Below are positions 50,445 to 60,247 of a stretch of 64,000 nt of DNA, piece after piece. Both the position numbers and the translations under genes were made by a program. The notes beneath the pieces are model-generated. The model had not been told where the DNA came from, searched no databases, and saw nothing but the letters and a program-made list of their open reading frames with translations. Every line of letters begins with the position of its first letter. The stretch's first letter is position 1. This stretch comes from an uncultured Roseburia sp. (lineage in GTDB: Bacteria > Bacillota > Clostridia > Lachnospirales > Lachnospiraceae), in contig CALWHT010000025.1 of the NCBI GenBank assembly GCA_944380515.1, positions 1 through 64,000 of the forward strand, in the 5' to 3' direction.

Positions 50445-53096
50445 ATGGCGGTTTCCATCAGAAAAAAAGAAGAATATCAATCGGTGCAGGAACAGGGGCT
50501 TTTGGATGCGTCGCTTATGCAGAATCTGCAGGATCGCTTCTGCGCGGCCAACAATCTGTATCTTGTATGTCTGGGGCCTAAGGGGGAGGTCGTTACCAGG
50601 CCGTACGGCTCAAAGGAGGAGCTGGAATATCTGCGCAGCGCCGCGGACGAGGACCTTTGTCAGTCGCTGTTTGCCAGGCTGCGGGACGGCGGACTTGAGA
50701 GCGTTATGGAGGAAACCGGCAGACAGGCGTGCGTAAAGCTGTGCGGCGTTTCCGTGAATGTCGGGGGAGCCGCTGCGGCTGTCTGGATTGTGGCCGGGGT
50801 CATGGAGGAGGAAGCGGCTGCGGCGCCTTCCTGCATGATGAGAACGACGCCGGAGCGGTACTATAAATCCATCGCGTTTTTGGAAACGCTTTCCAGGCAG
50901 ATGTTTGCGGTGAAAATGGAAGAACTGCTTGCCCAGGAAGCGTTTTTAAAGAGCCGGGAATCCGAAAAGCAGATGGAGGAGCAGCTCCACAGAAACGAAG
51001 CGATAACCGCTATTGTAAAAATGCTGGAATCGGAGGAAAGCTTTGAAACCATTGTTGACGGCATGTTAAAAGAGGTCTGCGGCTATCTCGGCATTTCGGC
51101 GGGAGCGCTGCTTCGGAAAAACACCGATGGCAGGACGGCGGATATTATCTGCGAGTATACGGCGCCGGGGGCAGAGCCGATATTTGCGGAGAGGAAAGAA
51201 CTGCCCCTTAAGTCGCTGCCCTTTTTTAACGGGAAGCCCTATATGATTTCGGCGGATTCCATGCTCCCGGACGAATTCGGCCGCCTGTTTGAGCGGCAGC
51301 GCCTGACGGCGGCACTGTTTCTGCCGATTGAGGTGAGCGGCAGAACGGAGATGTATCTCAGCTTTGCGGAAAAAGAAAAAAAGCGGATCTGGGATGTCGG
51401 CGAGGTAAAGTTTGTCAATGACGCAAAGCGGATTATGCACAGTATCCTCGTGAAGCGGATAGCGAAAAATTCGCTGGCAAGCTCCTATGCCTCGCTCGAG
51501 GCAATTCTCGAGAACGTGGGATGCGGAATCTATGTGCTCGACCCGGAGAGCGGGGATACCCTCTATACCAACCAGCGTTTCCGCAGCACCTTCCGCAGGG
51601 GAATTAAGAGCGGCACGCTGGAGCGGTATTTCCGGCAGGGGACAAGAACGGAGGACAGTCTTTCTTTCCGCGAGGTCTATTCCGAAGAGGAGCAGCGCTG
51701 GTTTGATCTGCACAGCACCAGAATTCACTGGGTGGACGGCAGGAGAGTGCTGCTCGGTACGGTGTATGATGTGACGGATAAAAAGCTGTATCAGCAGAAA
51801 ATCGAAAAGCAGGCGAATAATGACTTCCTGACAGGGCTTTATAACCGGATGCGTTGCGAGCAGGATTTGGAGCGCTGCATCCGTCAGTCAAAGGAGCGCG
51901 GGAGCGAAGGAGCGCTGCTTTACATTGATCTGGATGATTTTAAGCATATTAATGACGGGCTCGGACATCAGTACGGCGATATTCTGCTGAAAAATATTTC
52001 CGGAAGCTTAAAGCAGATTCCCGGTGTGGAAAATAACTGCTACCGCATGGGAGGGGATGAATTTATCATCATCCTTACGCATCAAAGCGTGACGCTGTTG
52101 CAGCAGATTCTGGACGAAATCAAGTCGCTGTTTACGAGACCGTGGATGTTAAAGGGTGCGGATTATTACTGTACGATGAGTATGGGTGTCGTCCGCTTTC
52201 CGACGGACGGCGATACCGTCGAGGAGCTGATCAGAAAAGCGGATATCGCGCTTTATACGGCAAAATGCGCCGGAAAAAACAGGATTGAATTTTACGATGA
52301 TAATGTGGAATCCACCTCCTATAAGCGCCTGGATCTGGAAAAAAATATGAGAAATGCAACGCAGCGCTCCTTTGAGGAATTTGAAGTGTATTTCCAGCCG
52401 ATTGTGGATATATCAAAGGAAGGAAGCCCCTGTGCCGGGGCGGAGGCGCTGGTGCGCTGGAATTCCGGGGAGCTCGGGCTGATCCCGCCGACGGATTTCA
52501 TTCCGCTGGCGGAGTATCTGGGGCTGATCAATCCTATCGGAGATTATGTCTTGCAGCAGGCGTGCAGGCATTGCAGATACTGGAATGATATGGGCCACCC
52601 GGAGTATAAGGTCAACGTAAATCTTTCGGTTGTCCAGCTTTTGCAGAACGACATTGTGGAGCGGATTCGAAAGGCTCTGGAGGACACCGGAATGATTCCG
52701 CAGAATCTGACGCTGGAGGTGACGGAGAGCCTCGCCATCAACGATATGAACCGTATGAAGAATATACTGGCTGAGATCAGAAAGCTTGGTGTGCGGGTGG
52801 CGCTCGATGATTTCGGAACCGGATATTCTTCGCTCAATCACATCAGGGAGATGCCGATTGACGTCATCAAGATTGACCGGTGCTTTATCATTGACATCGG
52901 CAAGGACGACTTTTCCAATGCCTTCGTAAAGATGGTGGCCGAGCTGGCAAACGCCATTCACGTAAATGTGTGTGTCGAGGGTGTAGAGACGAAGGAGCAG
53001 CTTGAGGCGCTGATGGGAAACAGGATACAGCTTATCCAGGGCTATTATTTCGGAAAGCCGGTAAAAGCTGAAATATTTGAAAAGCAATATCTTTAA
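50445..53096 (+). CDS. GGDEF-EAL protein with PocR, GAF and PAS-like sensor domains
   Basis: 883 residues, no membrane helix. Order: PocR-like ligand domain (about 18-130), a coiled linker, a GAF-like domain (about 190-330), a PAS-like domain (about 345-440), GGDEF (about 455-615) and EAL (about 630-880). GGDEF is intact (M-G-G-D-E-F near 538), as are EAL signatures (A-E-A-L-V-R-W, E-V-T-E-S, D-D-F-G-T-G-Y-S-S-L). It could both make and degrade cyclic di-GMP, with the balance set by the sensors. It starts four bases after the methylase gene; the sensor kinase follows after 23 bases. Confidence 0.93.
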   Translation: MAVSIRKKEEYQSVQEQGLLDASLMQNLQDRFCAANNLYLVCLGPKGEVVTRPYGSKEELEYLRSAADEDLCQSLFARLRDGGLESVMEETGRQACVKLCGVSVNVGGAAAAVWIVAGVMEEEAAAAPSCMMRTTPERYYKSIAFLETLSRQMFAVKMEELLAQEAFLKSRESEKQMEEQLHRNEAITAIVKMLESEESFETIVDGMLKEVCGYLGISAGALLRKNTDGRTADIICEYTAPGAEPIFAERKELPLKSLPFFNGKPYMISADSMLPDEFGRLFERQRLTAALFLPIEVSGRTEMYLSFAEKEKKRIWDVGEVKFVNDAKRIMHSILVKRIAKNSLASSYASLEAILENVGCGIYVLDPESGDTLYTNQRFRSTFRRGIKSGTLERYFRQGTRTEDSLSFREVYSEEEQRWFDLHSTRIHWVDGRRVLLGTVYDVTDKKLYQQKIEKQANNDFLTGLYNRMRCEQDLERCIRQSKERGSEGALLYIDLDDFKHINDGLGHQYGDILLKNISGSLKQIPGVENNCYRMGGDEFIIILTHQSVTLLQQILDEIKSLFTRPWMLKGADYYCTMSMGVVRFPTDGDTVEELIRKADIALYTAKCAGKNRIEFYDDNVESTSYKRLDLEKNMRNATQRSFEEFEVYFQPIVDISKEGSPCAGAEALVRWNSGELGLIPPTDFIPLAEYLGLINPIGDYVLQQACRHCRYWNDMGHPEYKVNVNLSVVQLLQNDIVERIRKALEDTGMIPQNLTLEVTESLAINDMNRMKNILAEIRKLGVRVALDDFGTGYSSLNHIREMPIDVIKIDRCFIIDIGKDDFSNAFVKMVAELANAIHVNVCVEGVETKEQLEALMGNRIQLIQGYYFGKPVKAEIFEKQYL

Positions 53097-53119
53097 AAAC
53101 AGAAACGGGAGACGGGCAG

Positions 53120-55684
53120 ATGAAAGGGCGCAGACAAAAACAAATTCCATATAAGCGGAGACGTATTCGACAGCATATGTATCTGAATATAGCGGCCTTT
53201 ATTTTGTTTGCGGTTCTCGCGGCGGTGGGAATGCGGATTGTCCATCATACGTTGCTGGAAAACGCCCAGAATGCGGGCGTTGCCATCGCGCGCAGCTATG
53301 CCTCGGAGGAGAGCAGCAATCTTGCCGTATATGAGACACTGATTTCCTTCGGTGCTGCTTCTATGGAGAAGCAGATTTCCCAGGGCAGAACGGACGAGGA
53401 ACTGCTGGAATGGATGGAGGTGTATTTCCGGCAGCTCAATACGGTTTTGGGAGACGGCGTCGTGGATCCGTATGCCGTCATAGAAGGCGCGCTCCTTGCG
53501 GCAAATCCGTGGGAGGGGGATACCGGCTATGACGTTTCTTCGACCGAATGGTACCGGAAGGCCGTGGAGGCGGACGGGGAGGTCATTTTTACGGATGTCT
53601 ACACGGATGCGATTTATGATAAGCCTGTGATTACCGTGGCGCAGAAGTGCAGTGAGGCGGATGCCGTGCTGGCGTTTGATATTTTTCCCCAAAATTTCAG
53701 CTTTCAGCTTGATTTGCAGAAGCTCACGGAAGGACAGTCCCTGTTCTTCTGTGACAGCGCGGGAACCATCATTTACAGACAGACGGATTTGAATGTGCCG
53801 GAAGAGGAAATTCAGGCGTATGTGAACGGGCTGCTAGAGAAGATAGACGCCGGGGAACTCTCGGCTTACGATGATTTCATTGTGGATATGGACGGTGAAC
53901 GCCGGGCGGTCTATTATTCGGAGTTGGACAACGGATGGTTTTCGATTGTCACGGTTCCGTATGCCGGACTTCTCAGGAGCTTTAGCTGGCTGACTATTTT
54001 CTTTGGAGTGATTTTTGCGGCGTTTTTGCTGGCATTTGGTGTAATGACCTGGAGAGATATGCGTCTCGGCGACCGCATGCGGCGTGCGGATGAGACGGTG
54101 CGGGTGCTTGGCAATTCGTATTATGCGTTGTACCGTATTCGTTATGAGCAGGGAATCTATGAGATGATTAAGGGCTCCGATTATGTGAAAAAACGAATTC
54201 CGCCCATCGGTGAGTACAGGGAATTGCTGCGCGTGTTCGGCGAGGTTGCCGAGCCGGAGGCATATAAGGAATTTTTGGAGAGCTTTTCCACCGAGAACAT
54301 CCGGCGGCTGGTATCGGGGCGTGTCCGGGATTTCGGGGGAGATTTCCGCCGCAGATTCGGGGAGGAATACCGGTGGGTGAATGTGCGGGTTTTGTTTGAC
54401 GAATCCCTGCCGCCGGAGGAGGCGGTGCTTTGCTTCCGTGATGTGGAGCAGGAGAAGCAGAGACAGCTCAAGGAGCGTAACTTTTTAAAGGAAGCGCTGA
54501 ACAGCTCCCGGCAGAACGAGAGAGCAAAGCAGAACTTTTTCAGTAATATGTCCCATGATATGCGCACGCCTCTTAATGCGATTATCGGGCTGTCCGAGCT
54601 TGCGGTCCGGTGCGTGGACGAGCCGCGGAAGGTTTCGGATTATCTGGAAAAAATTCAGACCTCCAGCCGTCAGCTTTTGGGGCTGATTAATGATATTCTG
54701 GATATGTCGCGGCTCGAGCAGGGAAAGGTAAGCTTAAACAACAGGGAATTTGAGCTTGGCGTGTGTCTGGACGAATGTCTCGGGGCTTTTGATTTTCAGG
54801 CGGAAACAGAGCATAAGACCTTCCGGAAAGAGATTCACGTGAAAAATATCAGGCTGCTTGGGGATTCCTTTCGTGTTACGCAGATTCTCAATAATTTTCT
54901 TTCCAACGCGTTTAAGTTTACGGGGGAGGGCGATGAGATTCGGGTATCCGTCACACAGCTGAATGAGGGAGAGCACGCGAAGTTTCAATTTGTGGTTTCG
55001 GATACCGGAATCGGCATGTCGACGGATTTTATGGAGCACCTGTTTGAGCCGTATGCCCGTGAAATCCGGTTTGGCGTCCGGCAGACGGTCGGCAGCGGTC
55101 TTGGTATGCCGATTACCAAAAATCTCATTGAGCAGATGAACGGTGAAATCTATGTGGAGAGCGAGCCGGATAAGGGAAGTACGTTTACGGTGATTCTTCC
55201 GTTTACCGTGATTGAGGAAAAGACGCCGTCAGCCGTCGGCAGCCAGCCGGAGGAACAACCAGGGGATTTCCTGAAGGGAAAGAAGCTTTTGCTGGCGGAG
55301 GACAATGAGCTGAATATGGAAATTGCGACAGAGCTTCTTACGATGGCCGGTGCGCTTGTCATCCCGGCCTGGGACGGGACGGAGGCAGTAGAGCAATTTG
55401 AAAAATCGGCTCCCTATGAGTTTGACGCTGTTTTGATGGATATGAAGATGCCGCAGATGGATGGCTGTGAGGCGGCAAGGAGGATTCGGAGCCTTCCGCG
55501 TCCGGATGCCGGAGACGTTCCCATCATAGCCGTGACTGCCAATGCTTTTGAGGATGATATGGCAGCGGCTGCGGCGGCGGGAATGGACGCGCACATCGCC
55601 AAGCCCATCGACTTTAAGCTTCTCGGGAAAACATTAAAGCAGCTGCTCAAAAGAAGAGACGGAAAGAAAATTGAAAAAATATAA
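53120..55684 (+). CDS. Hybrid sensor histidine kinase with C-terminal receiver
   Basis: 854 residues. A membrane helix (about 23-45), an extracytoplasmic dCache-like sensor (about 46-285) and a second helix (about 289-312) lead to a PAS-like region. HisKA follows with H479 (M-S-H-D-M-R-T-P-L-N), then HATPase_c (N-F-L-S-N-A-F-K-F-T, D-T-G-I-G-M, G-S-G-L-G-M), and a receiver with phospho-acceptor D774 (L-M-D-M-K-M-P-Q-M-D-G). There is no Hpt domain or output domain, so a separate phosphotransfer partner is expected. It probably works with the c-di-GMP protein upstream, by adjacency. Confidence 0.94.
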   Translation: MKGRRQKQIPYKRRRIRQHMYLNIAAFILFAVLAAVGMRIVHHTLLENAQNAGVAIARSYASEESSNLAVYETLISFGAASMEKQISQGRTDEELLEWMEVYFRQLNTVLGDGVVDPYAVIEGALLAANPWEGDTGYDVSSTEWYRKAVEADGEVIFTDVYTDAIYDKPVITVAQKCSEADAVLAFDIFPQNFSFQLDLQKLTEGQSLFFCDSAGTIIYRQTDLNVPEEEIQAYVNGLLEKIDAGELSAYDDFIVDMDGERRAVYYSELDNGWFSIVTVPYAGLLRSFSWLTIFFGVIFAAFLLAFGVMTWRDMRLGDRMRRADETVRVLGNSYYALYRIRYEQGIYEMIKGSDYVKKRIPPIGEYRELLRVFGEVAEPEAYKEFLESFSTENIRRLVSGRVRDFGGDFRRRFGEEYRWVNVRVLFDESLPPEEAVLCFRDVEQEKQRQLKERNFLKEALNSSRQNERAKQNFFSNMSHDMRTPLNAIIGLSELAVRCVDEPRKVSDYLEKIQTSSRQLLGLINDILDMSRLEQGKVSLNNREFELGVCLDECLGAFDFQAETEHKTFRKEIHVKNIRLLGDSFRVTQILNNFLSNAFKFTGEGDEIRVSVTQLNEGEHAKFQFVVSDTGIGMSTDFMEHLFEPYAREIRFGVRQTVGSGLGMPITKNLIEQMNGEIYVESEPDKGSTFTVILPFTVIEEKTPSAVGSQPEEQPGDFLKGKKLLLAEDNELNMEIATELLTMAGALVIPAWDGTEAVEQFEKSAPYEFDAVLMDMKMPQMDGCEAARRIRSLPRPDAGDVPIIAVTANAFEDDMAAAAAAGMDAHIAKPIDFKLLGKTLKQLLKRRDGKKIEKI

Positions 55685-55693
55685 AATTACCCA

Positions 55694-55722
55694 TTGACAT
55701 TTTTTGCACCGTTTGTTATTAT
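55694..55722 (+). promoter_or_regulatory. Strong promoter of the tRNA-Leu pair
   Basis: TTGACA (55694-55699), a 17-base spacer and TATTAT (55717-55722), 27 bases before the first tRNA. Confidence 0.85.
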
Positions 55723-55749
55723 TAACAAGTCGTCACGAGAGAGTGATTT

Positions 55750-55834
55750 GCGGAAGTGTCGGAACTGGCAGACGAGCAAGACTAAGGATCTTGTGGGCAT
55801 TGCGCTCGTGTGGGTTCAAGTCCCATCTTCCGCA
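55750..55834 (+). tRNA. tRNA-Leu (anticodon AAG)
   Basis: Acceptor GCGGAAG/CTTCCGC, anticodon stem CAAGA/TCTTG with loop CTAAGGA giving anticodon AAG (probably read as inosine), a long variable arm of the class II type, and T-loop TTCAAGT. CCA is not encoded. Confidence 0.92.
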
Positions 55835-55860
55835 TTTGGATTTTCTTGTATGACGGGTTC

Positions 55861-55944
55861 GCAGGAGTGGCGGAATTGGCAGACGCGCAGGCTTCAGGTG
55901 CCTGTGGTAGCAATATCGTGTGGGTTCAAGTCCCATCTCCTGCA
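55861..55944 (+). tRNA. tRNA-Leu (anticodon CAG)
   Basis: Acceptor GCAGGAG/CTCCTGC, anticodon stem CAGGC/GCCTG with loop TTCAGGT giving anticodon CAG, long variable arm and the same T-arm as the tRNA upstream. CCA is not encoded. Confidence 0.94.
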
Positions 55945-55956
55945 TCTTCGGAAAAA

Positions 55957-55985
55957 GGAAGCTTTGAAAAGAGCTTCCTTTTTTT
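55957..55985 (+). terminator. Terminator of the tRNA-Leu pair
   Basis: GGAAGCT (55957-55963) pairs with AGCTTCC (55972-55978), followed by seven T. Confidence 0.9.
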
Positions 55986-56119
55986 CTGTCGGGATTTTTT
56001 TGAAGGGAAATCCTACGGGAAACAGGTTCTGTGATAAAAATAAAGGAAATAAAGACGAAGTGCGGAATATATATATTGTAATCACTGTGTGACAGGTTGT
56101 CCAAAAGAGGAGATGAAAC

Positions 56120-57133
56120 ATGTCGATACGGGAAGAAATCGAAAGAATGGAGTGCGAGACGTTAAGTCCCTATGCGGCCCTGAGCGTGAATTCCAGAGGA
56201 AGGGACGTCTGTGAGGAGCAGTGTGACATCCGTCCGGTCTTTCAGAGGGACCGGGACAGAATCCTCCACAGCAAGGCGTTTCGCAGGTTAAAGAATAAAA
56301 CACAGGTTTTTTTGACGCCAAGAGGCGACCATTACCGGACCAGGTTATCCCACACACTGGAGGTTTCCCAGAATGCGCGCACCATTGCAAAGGCGCTGCG
56401 TCTCAACGAGGATTTGGTGGAGGCCATTGCGCTGGGGCATGATTTGGGACATACTCCCTTTGGCCATGCGGGTGAATTTGCACTCAACGAGGTCTGCTCC
56501 GACGGCTTTAAGCACAATGAGCAGAGTGTGCGGATCGTGGAAAAGCTGGAAAAGGACGGACAGGGGTTGAATTTGACCTGGGAGGTGCGGGACGGTATTT
56601 TAAATCATCAGTCGAGACTGATGCCGCATACGCTGGAAGGGAAAATTGTGCGGCTTTCCGATAAGATTGCCTATATCAATCATGACATTGACGATGCCAT
56701 CCGGGCGCAGGTGCTCAAAGAGGAGGATATTCCGCTGGAACTGAAAAAAACGCTCGGCTTTACTACGCGCCAGCGGCTGAACACGCTGATCCATAATATT
56801 ATTATGAACAGCATGGGCAAGGATGACATTATCATGTCGCCGGAGGTTGAGGAAGCGATGATAGAGCTGCGCAGATTCATGTTTCAGAATGTCTACGAGA
56901 ATCCCGTGGCAAAGGGCGAGGAAGTCAAGGCAAAGGCAATGCTCAAGCAGCTGTTTTACTATTATATGGAGCATATTGAACTGCTGCCTGAGAAATTCCT
57001 GCGCATGCGCGGCGAGGGGGAAAAGGATGAACGTATTGTCTGCGACTATATTTCCGGTATGACGGATCAGTATGCCATTGCCAAGTTTTCCGAGTATTTC
57101 CTGCCTCAGGCCTGGCAGGTAGATGGCTATTGA
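56120..57133 (+). CDS. dgt: dGTPase-like deoxynucleoside triphosphate triphosphohydrolase
   Basis: 337 residues of the HD-domain dGTPase family, cutting dNTPs to deoxynucleoside and triphosphate. Signatures: R-D-R-D-R-I-L-H-S-K-A-F-R-R-L near 38, H-T-L-E-V near 78 and the H-D-L-G-H-T-P-F-G-H-A-G-E core near 110. GAGGAG precedes the ATG. It is followed in 33 bases by dnaG; the dgt-dnaG-rpoD order is the usual one in Clostridia and links nucleotide control to replication priming. Confidence 0.94.
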   Translation: MSIREEIERMECETLSPYAALSVNSRGRDVCEEQCDIRPVFQRDRDRILHSKAFRRLKNKTQVFLTPRGDHYRTRLSHTLEVSQNARTIAKALRLNEDLVEAIALGHDLGHTPFGHAGEFALNEVCSDGFKHNEQSVRIVEKLEKDGQGLNLTWEVRDGILNHQSRLMPHTLEGKIVRLSDKIAYINHDIDDAIRAQVLKEEDIPLELKKTLGFTTRQRLNTLIHNIIMNSMGKDDIIMSPEVEEAMIELRRFMFQNVYENPVAKGEEVKAKAMLKQLFYYYMEHIELLPEKFLRMRGEGEKDERIVCDYISGMTDQYAIAKFSEYFLPQAWQVDGY

Positions 57134-57166
57134 TGGTTGATGATTGATTTCGGAAAGGAGGAAGAG

Positions 57167-59005
57167 ATGCCGTATTATTCAGATGACATCATAGAGGAAG
57201 TACGTTCGCGCAATGACATTGTCGATGTGATTTCACAATACGTGCGCCTGCAAAAGAAGGGCAGTACATATTTCGGTTTGTGTCCGTTTCACAATGAAAA
57301 GACCGGCTCCTTTTCCGTATCCCCCAATAAGCAGATGTATTACTGTTTCGGCTGCGGGGCCGGTGGAAACGTATTTACATTTCTGATGGAATACGAGAAT
57401 TTTACATTTCCCGAGGCGATGGAGGCGCTGGCGGAGCGGGCGGGCGTAGAGCTGCCGAAGCAGGAGTACAGCGAGTCGCAGCGCAGGGAGGCGGATAAGC
57501 GGGCAAGACTGCTTGCGGTTCAGAAGGAGGCGGCGAAATATTTTTATACGCTGCTGCGGAGCAGCCGGGGCGCGCGTGCGCTTGATTATTTCCGGAAAAG
57601 AGGCCTTTCTGACGAGACAATGCATAAGTTCGGGCTTGGCTATTCGGATCAGTACAGCGACGATCTTTACCGGTATCTGCGGGCAAAGGGCTATGAGGAT
57701 GAGCTTTTAAAGGAATCCGGCCTTGTCAGTATAGACGAGAAGCGGGGCGGGCATGATAAGTTCTGGAATCGTGCGATGTTCCCGATTATGGACGTACATA
57801 ACAAGGTGATCGGTTTCGGCGGCAGGGTCATGGGCGACGGTGAGCCGAAATATTTAAACTCGCCGGAAACAAAAATTTTTGATAAGAGCCGGAATCTGTA
57901 TGGTCTGAATTTTGCACGGAGCACCAAAAAGCCGCAGCTTCTTCTGTGCGAGGGGTATATGGATGTCATTGCCCTGCATCAGGCAGGCTTTGACAATGCC
58001 GTCGCCTCTTTGGGCACGGCGCTCACCGAAGGCCACGCCAATCTGCTGAAGCGTTATACAAAAGAGGTGTACCTGACCTACGACAGCGACGGCGCCGGGG
58101 TTCGGGCGGCTCTGCGGGCAATCCCGATTTTAAAGGAGGCGGGAATCACCGCGAAGGTCATCGACATGAAGCCTTATAAGGACCCGGATGAATTTATCAA
58201 GGCTCTGGGGGCTGAGGCGTATCAGGAGCGAATTGACCGTGCCGAGAACAGCTTTCTGTTCGAGATACGCATGCTCGAGCGGCAGTACGACATGGCAGAC
58301 CCGGAGAGTAAAACGGAGTTTTACAATGAGACGGCAAAGCGGCTGTGCGGTTTCCCTGAGAAGCTTGAGCGCGACAATTATATCGACGCGGTTGCATCCA
58401 GGTACATGATCGCGGTGGAGGATTTGCGCAGGCTTGTCAATGAGTACGGCGCAAGGCTCGGAGGAGTCGGCAGGATGTCTCCGGGGCGGGAGCCCGAAAA
58501 GCGGAAGACCGGTATCCGTGAGAAGAAAAAAGATGATGGAATGAAGCAGTCCCAGAAGCTGCTGCTTACGTGGCTCATCGAGCATACCGGCTTATTCCGC
58601 AAGGTAGAGAAATACATTTCCCCGGAGGACTTTACCGAGGAACTCTATCACAAGGCGGCGGAAATTCTGTTTTCTCAGTTCCATGAGACAGGAACCGTAA
58701 ATCCGGCAAAAATTGTCAGCATGTTTCCCGCGGAGGAGGAACAGCGCGAGATTGCGGCGCTTTTTAACGCCACAATCCCCGGCGGTTTTACAGAAGAAGA
58801 CAAAGAATCCGTCCGGGACGGCTCACAGCTTTCGAAGGATTCCTTTGAAAAAGCACTGAAAGAGACCATTGTCCGGGTCAAGAAAAACAGTATTGAATAC
58901 CGTTTAAAAACCATGCCGCCTGCCGATATGGCGGCGCTGCAAAAATCCGTGGCGGATAAGCGGGCGCTGGAAGAATTGGAGAAAGTGCATATTTCCATTG
59001 ATTAA
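57167..59005 (+). CDS. dnaG: DNA primase
   Basis: 612 residues from the ATG at 57167 with AGGAGG in front; the ORF opens at 57137 but those ten residues are not conserved. The N-terminal CHC2 zinc finger is seen as C-P-F-H-N-E-K and Y-C-F-G-C-G (about 37-62). The TOPRIM core follows (L-L-C-E-G-Y-M-D-V near 260, Y-D-S-D-G-A-G near 307), then the helicase-binding C-terminal region. It makes RNA primers at the replication fork. Confidence 0.97.
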   Translation: MPYYSDDIIEEVRSRNDIVDVISQYVRLQKKGSTYFGLCPFHNEKTGSFSVSPNKQMYYCFGCGAGGNVFTFLMEYENFTFPEAMEALAERAGVELPKQEYSESQRREADKRARLLAVQKEAAKYFYTLLRSSRGARALDYFRKRGLSDETMHKFGLGYSDQYSDDLYRYLRAKGYEDELLKESGLVSIDEKRGGHDKFWNRAMFPIMDVHNKVIGFGGRVMGDGEPKYLNSPETKIFDKSRNLYGLNFARSTKKPQLLLCEGYMDVIALHQAGFDNAVASLGTALTEGHANLLKRYTKEVYLTYDSDGAGVRAALRAIPILKEAGITAKVIDMKPYKDPDEFIKALGAEAYQERIDRAENSFLFEIRMLERQYDMADPESKTEFYNETAKRLCGFPEKLERDNYIDAVASRYMIAVEDLRRLVNEYGARLGGVGRMSPGREPEKRKTGIREKKKDDGMKQSQKLLLTWLIEHTGLFRKVEKYISPEDFTEELYHKAAEILFSQFHETGTVNPAKIVSMFPAEEEQREIAALFNATIPGGFTEEDKESVRDGSQLSKDSFEKALKETIVRVKKNSIEYRLKTMPPADMAALQKSVADKRALEELEKVHISID

Positions 59006-59042
59006 GGACAAAATACTAGAAAACCTGAGAGGATGAAACAAA

Positions 59043-60245
59043 ATGGCAAAAAAGAAAGAAAATAACGGGAATAATGGTATTTCCGGGGAGAATTTAGAGG
59101 CGGTAAAAAACGGCGCTGATAAAAATGCGGCGGATTTGGAGGCCGAAAGAGCGAAATTCCAGGAAAAACTAAAAGAACTTTTAAATTTGGCCAAAAAGAA
59201 AAAGAACATGTTAGAATATCAGGAAATCAGCGATTTCTTTGCCGATATGCAGCTTGATTCGGAAAAATTTGAAAAAATCCTGGATTTTCTGGAGGCGAAC
59301 AACATTGATGTACTCAGAATTACCGATGATGACGTAGACGACGATATTCTGCTGGATGTGGACGACGAGGAGGAAATCGAGGTCGAAAAAATTGACCTTT
59401 CCGTGCCGGACGGCGTCTCCATCGAGGACCCGGTGCGCATGTACTTAAAAGAAATCGGAAAGGTTCCGCTGCTTTCCGCAGAGGAGGAGATTGAGCTTGC
59501 AAAGCGCATGGAGCTGGGCGACCAGGAGGCGAAAAAACGCCTTGCGGAGGCAAACCTGCGTCTGGTAGTCAGCATTGCCAAAAGATATGTAGGGCGCGGC
59601 ATGCTGTTTTTGGATTTGATCCAGGAGGGAAATCTCGGCCTGATTAAGGCGGTGGAGAAGTTCGATTACCGCAAGGGCTATAAATTTTCCACCTATGCAA
59701 CCTGGTGGATTCGCCAGGCAATTACAAGGGCGATTGCCGACCAGGCAAGAACCATCCGTATTCCGGTGCATATGGTGGAGACCATCAACAAGCTCATCCG
59801 CGTCAGCAGACAGCTGCTGCAGGAGCTTGGCAGGGAGCCGTCCCCCGAGGAGATTGCCGTTGAGATGAATATGCCGGTGGAGCGTGTGCGTGAGATTTTA
59901 AAAATTTCGCAGGAGCCGGTGTCCCTGGAAACGCCGATTGGCGAAGAGGAGGACAGCCATCTGGGCGATTTCATTCAGGATGACAATGTTCCGGTTCCGG
60001 CCGACGCGGCGGCGTTTACCCTGTTAAAGGAGCAGCTTGAGGAGGTGCTCGGAACGCTTACCGAGCGCGAGCAGAAGGTGCTTACCCTACGTTTCGGGCT
60101 GGAGGACGGCCGCGCGAGAACCCTCGAGGAGGTCGGAAAAGAATTTAATGTCACCAGAGAGCGTATCCGCCAGATTGAGGCGAAGGCGCTCCGGAAGCTT
60201 CGTCACCCGAGCAGAAGCCGTAAGCTGAAGGATTATCTGGAGTAG
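59043..60245 (+). CDS. rpoD: Primary sigma factor (sigma-A)
   Basis: 400 residues. Region 1.1 is acidic, region 1.2 is [11 protein letters not shown], region 2.3-2.4 holds [14 protein letters not shown], and region 4.2 ends with [13 protein letters not shown]. It recognises the TTGACA/TATAAT promoters seen elsewhere in the window. It sits downstream of dnaG in the conserved macromolecular-synthesis order. Confidence 0.98.
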   Translation: MAKKKENNGNNGISGENLEAVKNGADKNAADLEAERAKFQEKLKELLNLAKKKKNMLEYQEISDFFADMQLDSEKFEKILDFLEANNIDVLRITDDDVDDDILLDVDDEEEIEVEKIDLSVPDGVSIEDPVRMYLKEIGKVPLLSAEEEIELAKRMELGDQEAKKRLAEANLRLVVSIAKRYVGRGMLFLDLIQEGNLGLIKAVEKFDYRKGYKFSTYATWWIRQAITRAIADQARTIRIPVHMVETINKLIRVSRQLLQELGREPSPEEIAVEMNMPVERVREILKISQEPVSLETPIGEEEDSHLGDFIQDDNVPVPADAAAFTLLKEQLEEVLGTLTEREQKVLTLRFGLEDGRARTLEEVGKEFNVTRERIRQIEAKALRKLRHPSRSRKLKDYLE

Positions 60246-60247
60246 GC

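Noticed and set aside
53120-55684. Phosphotransfer (Hpt) domain at the kinase C-terminus
   Set aside because: The protein ends right after the receiver domain.
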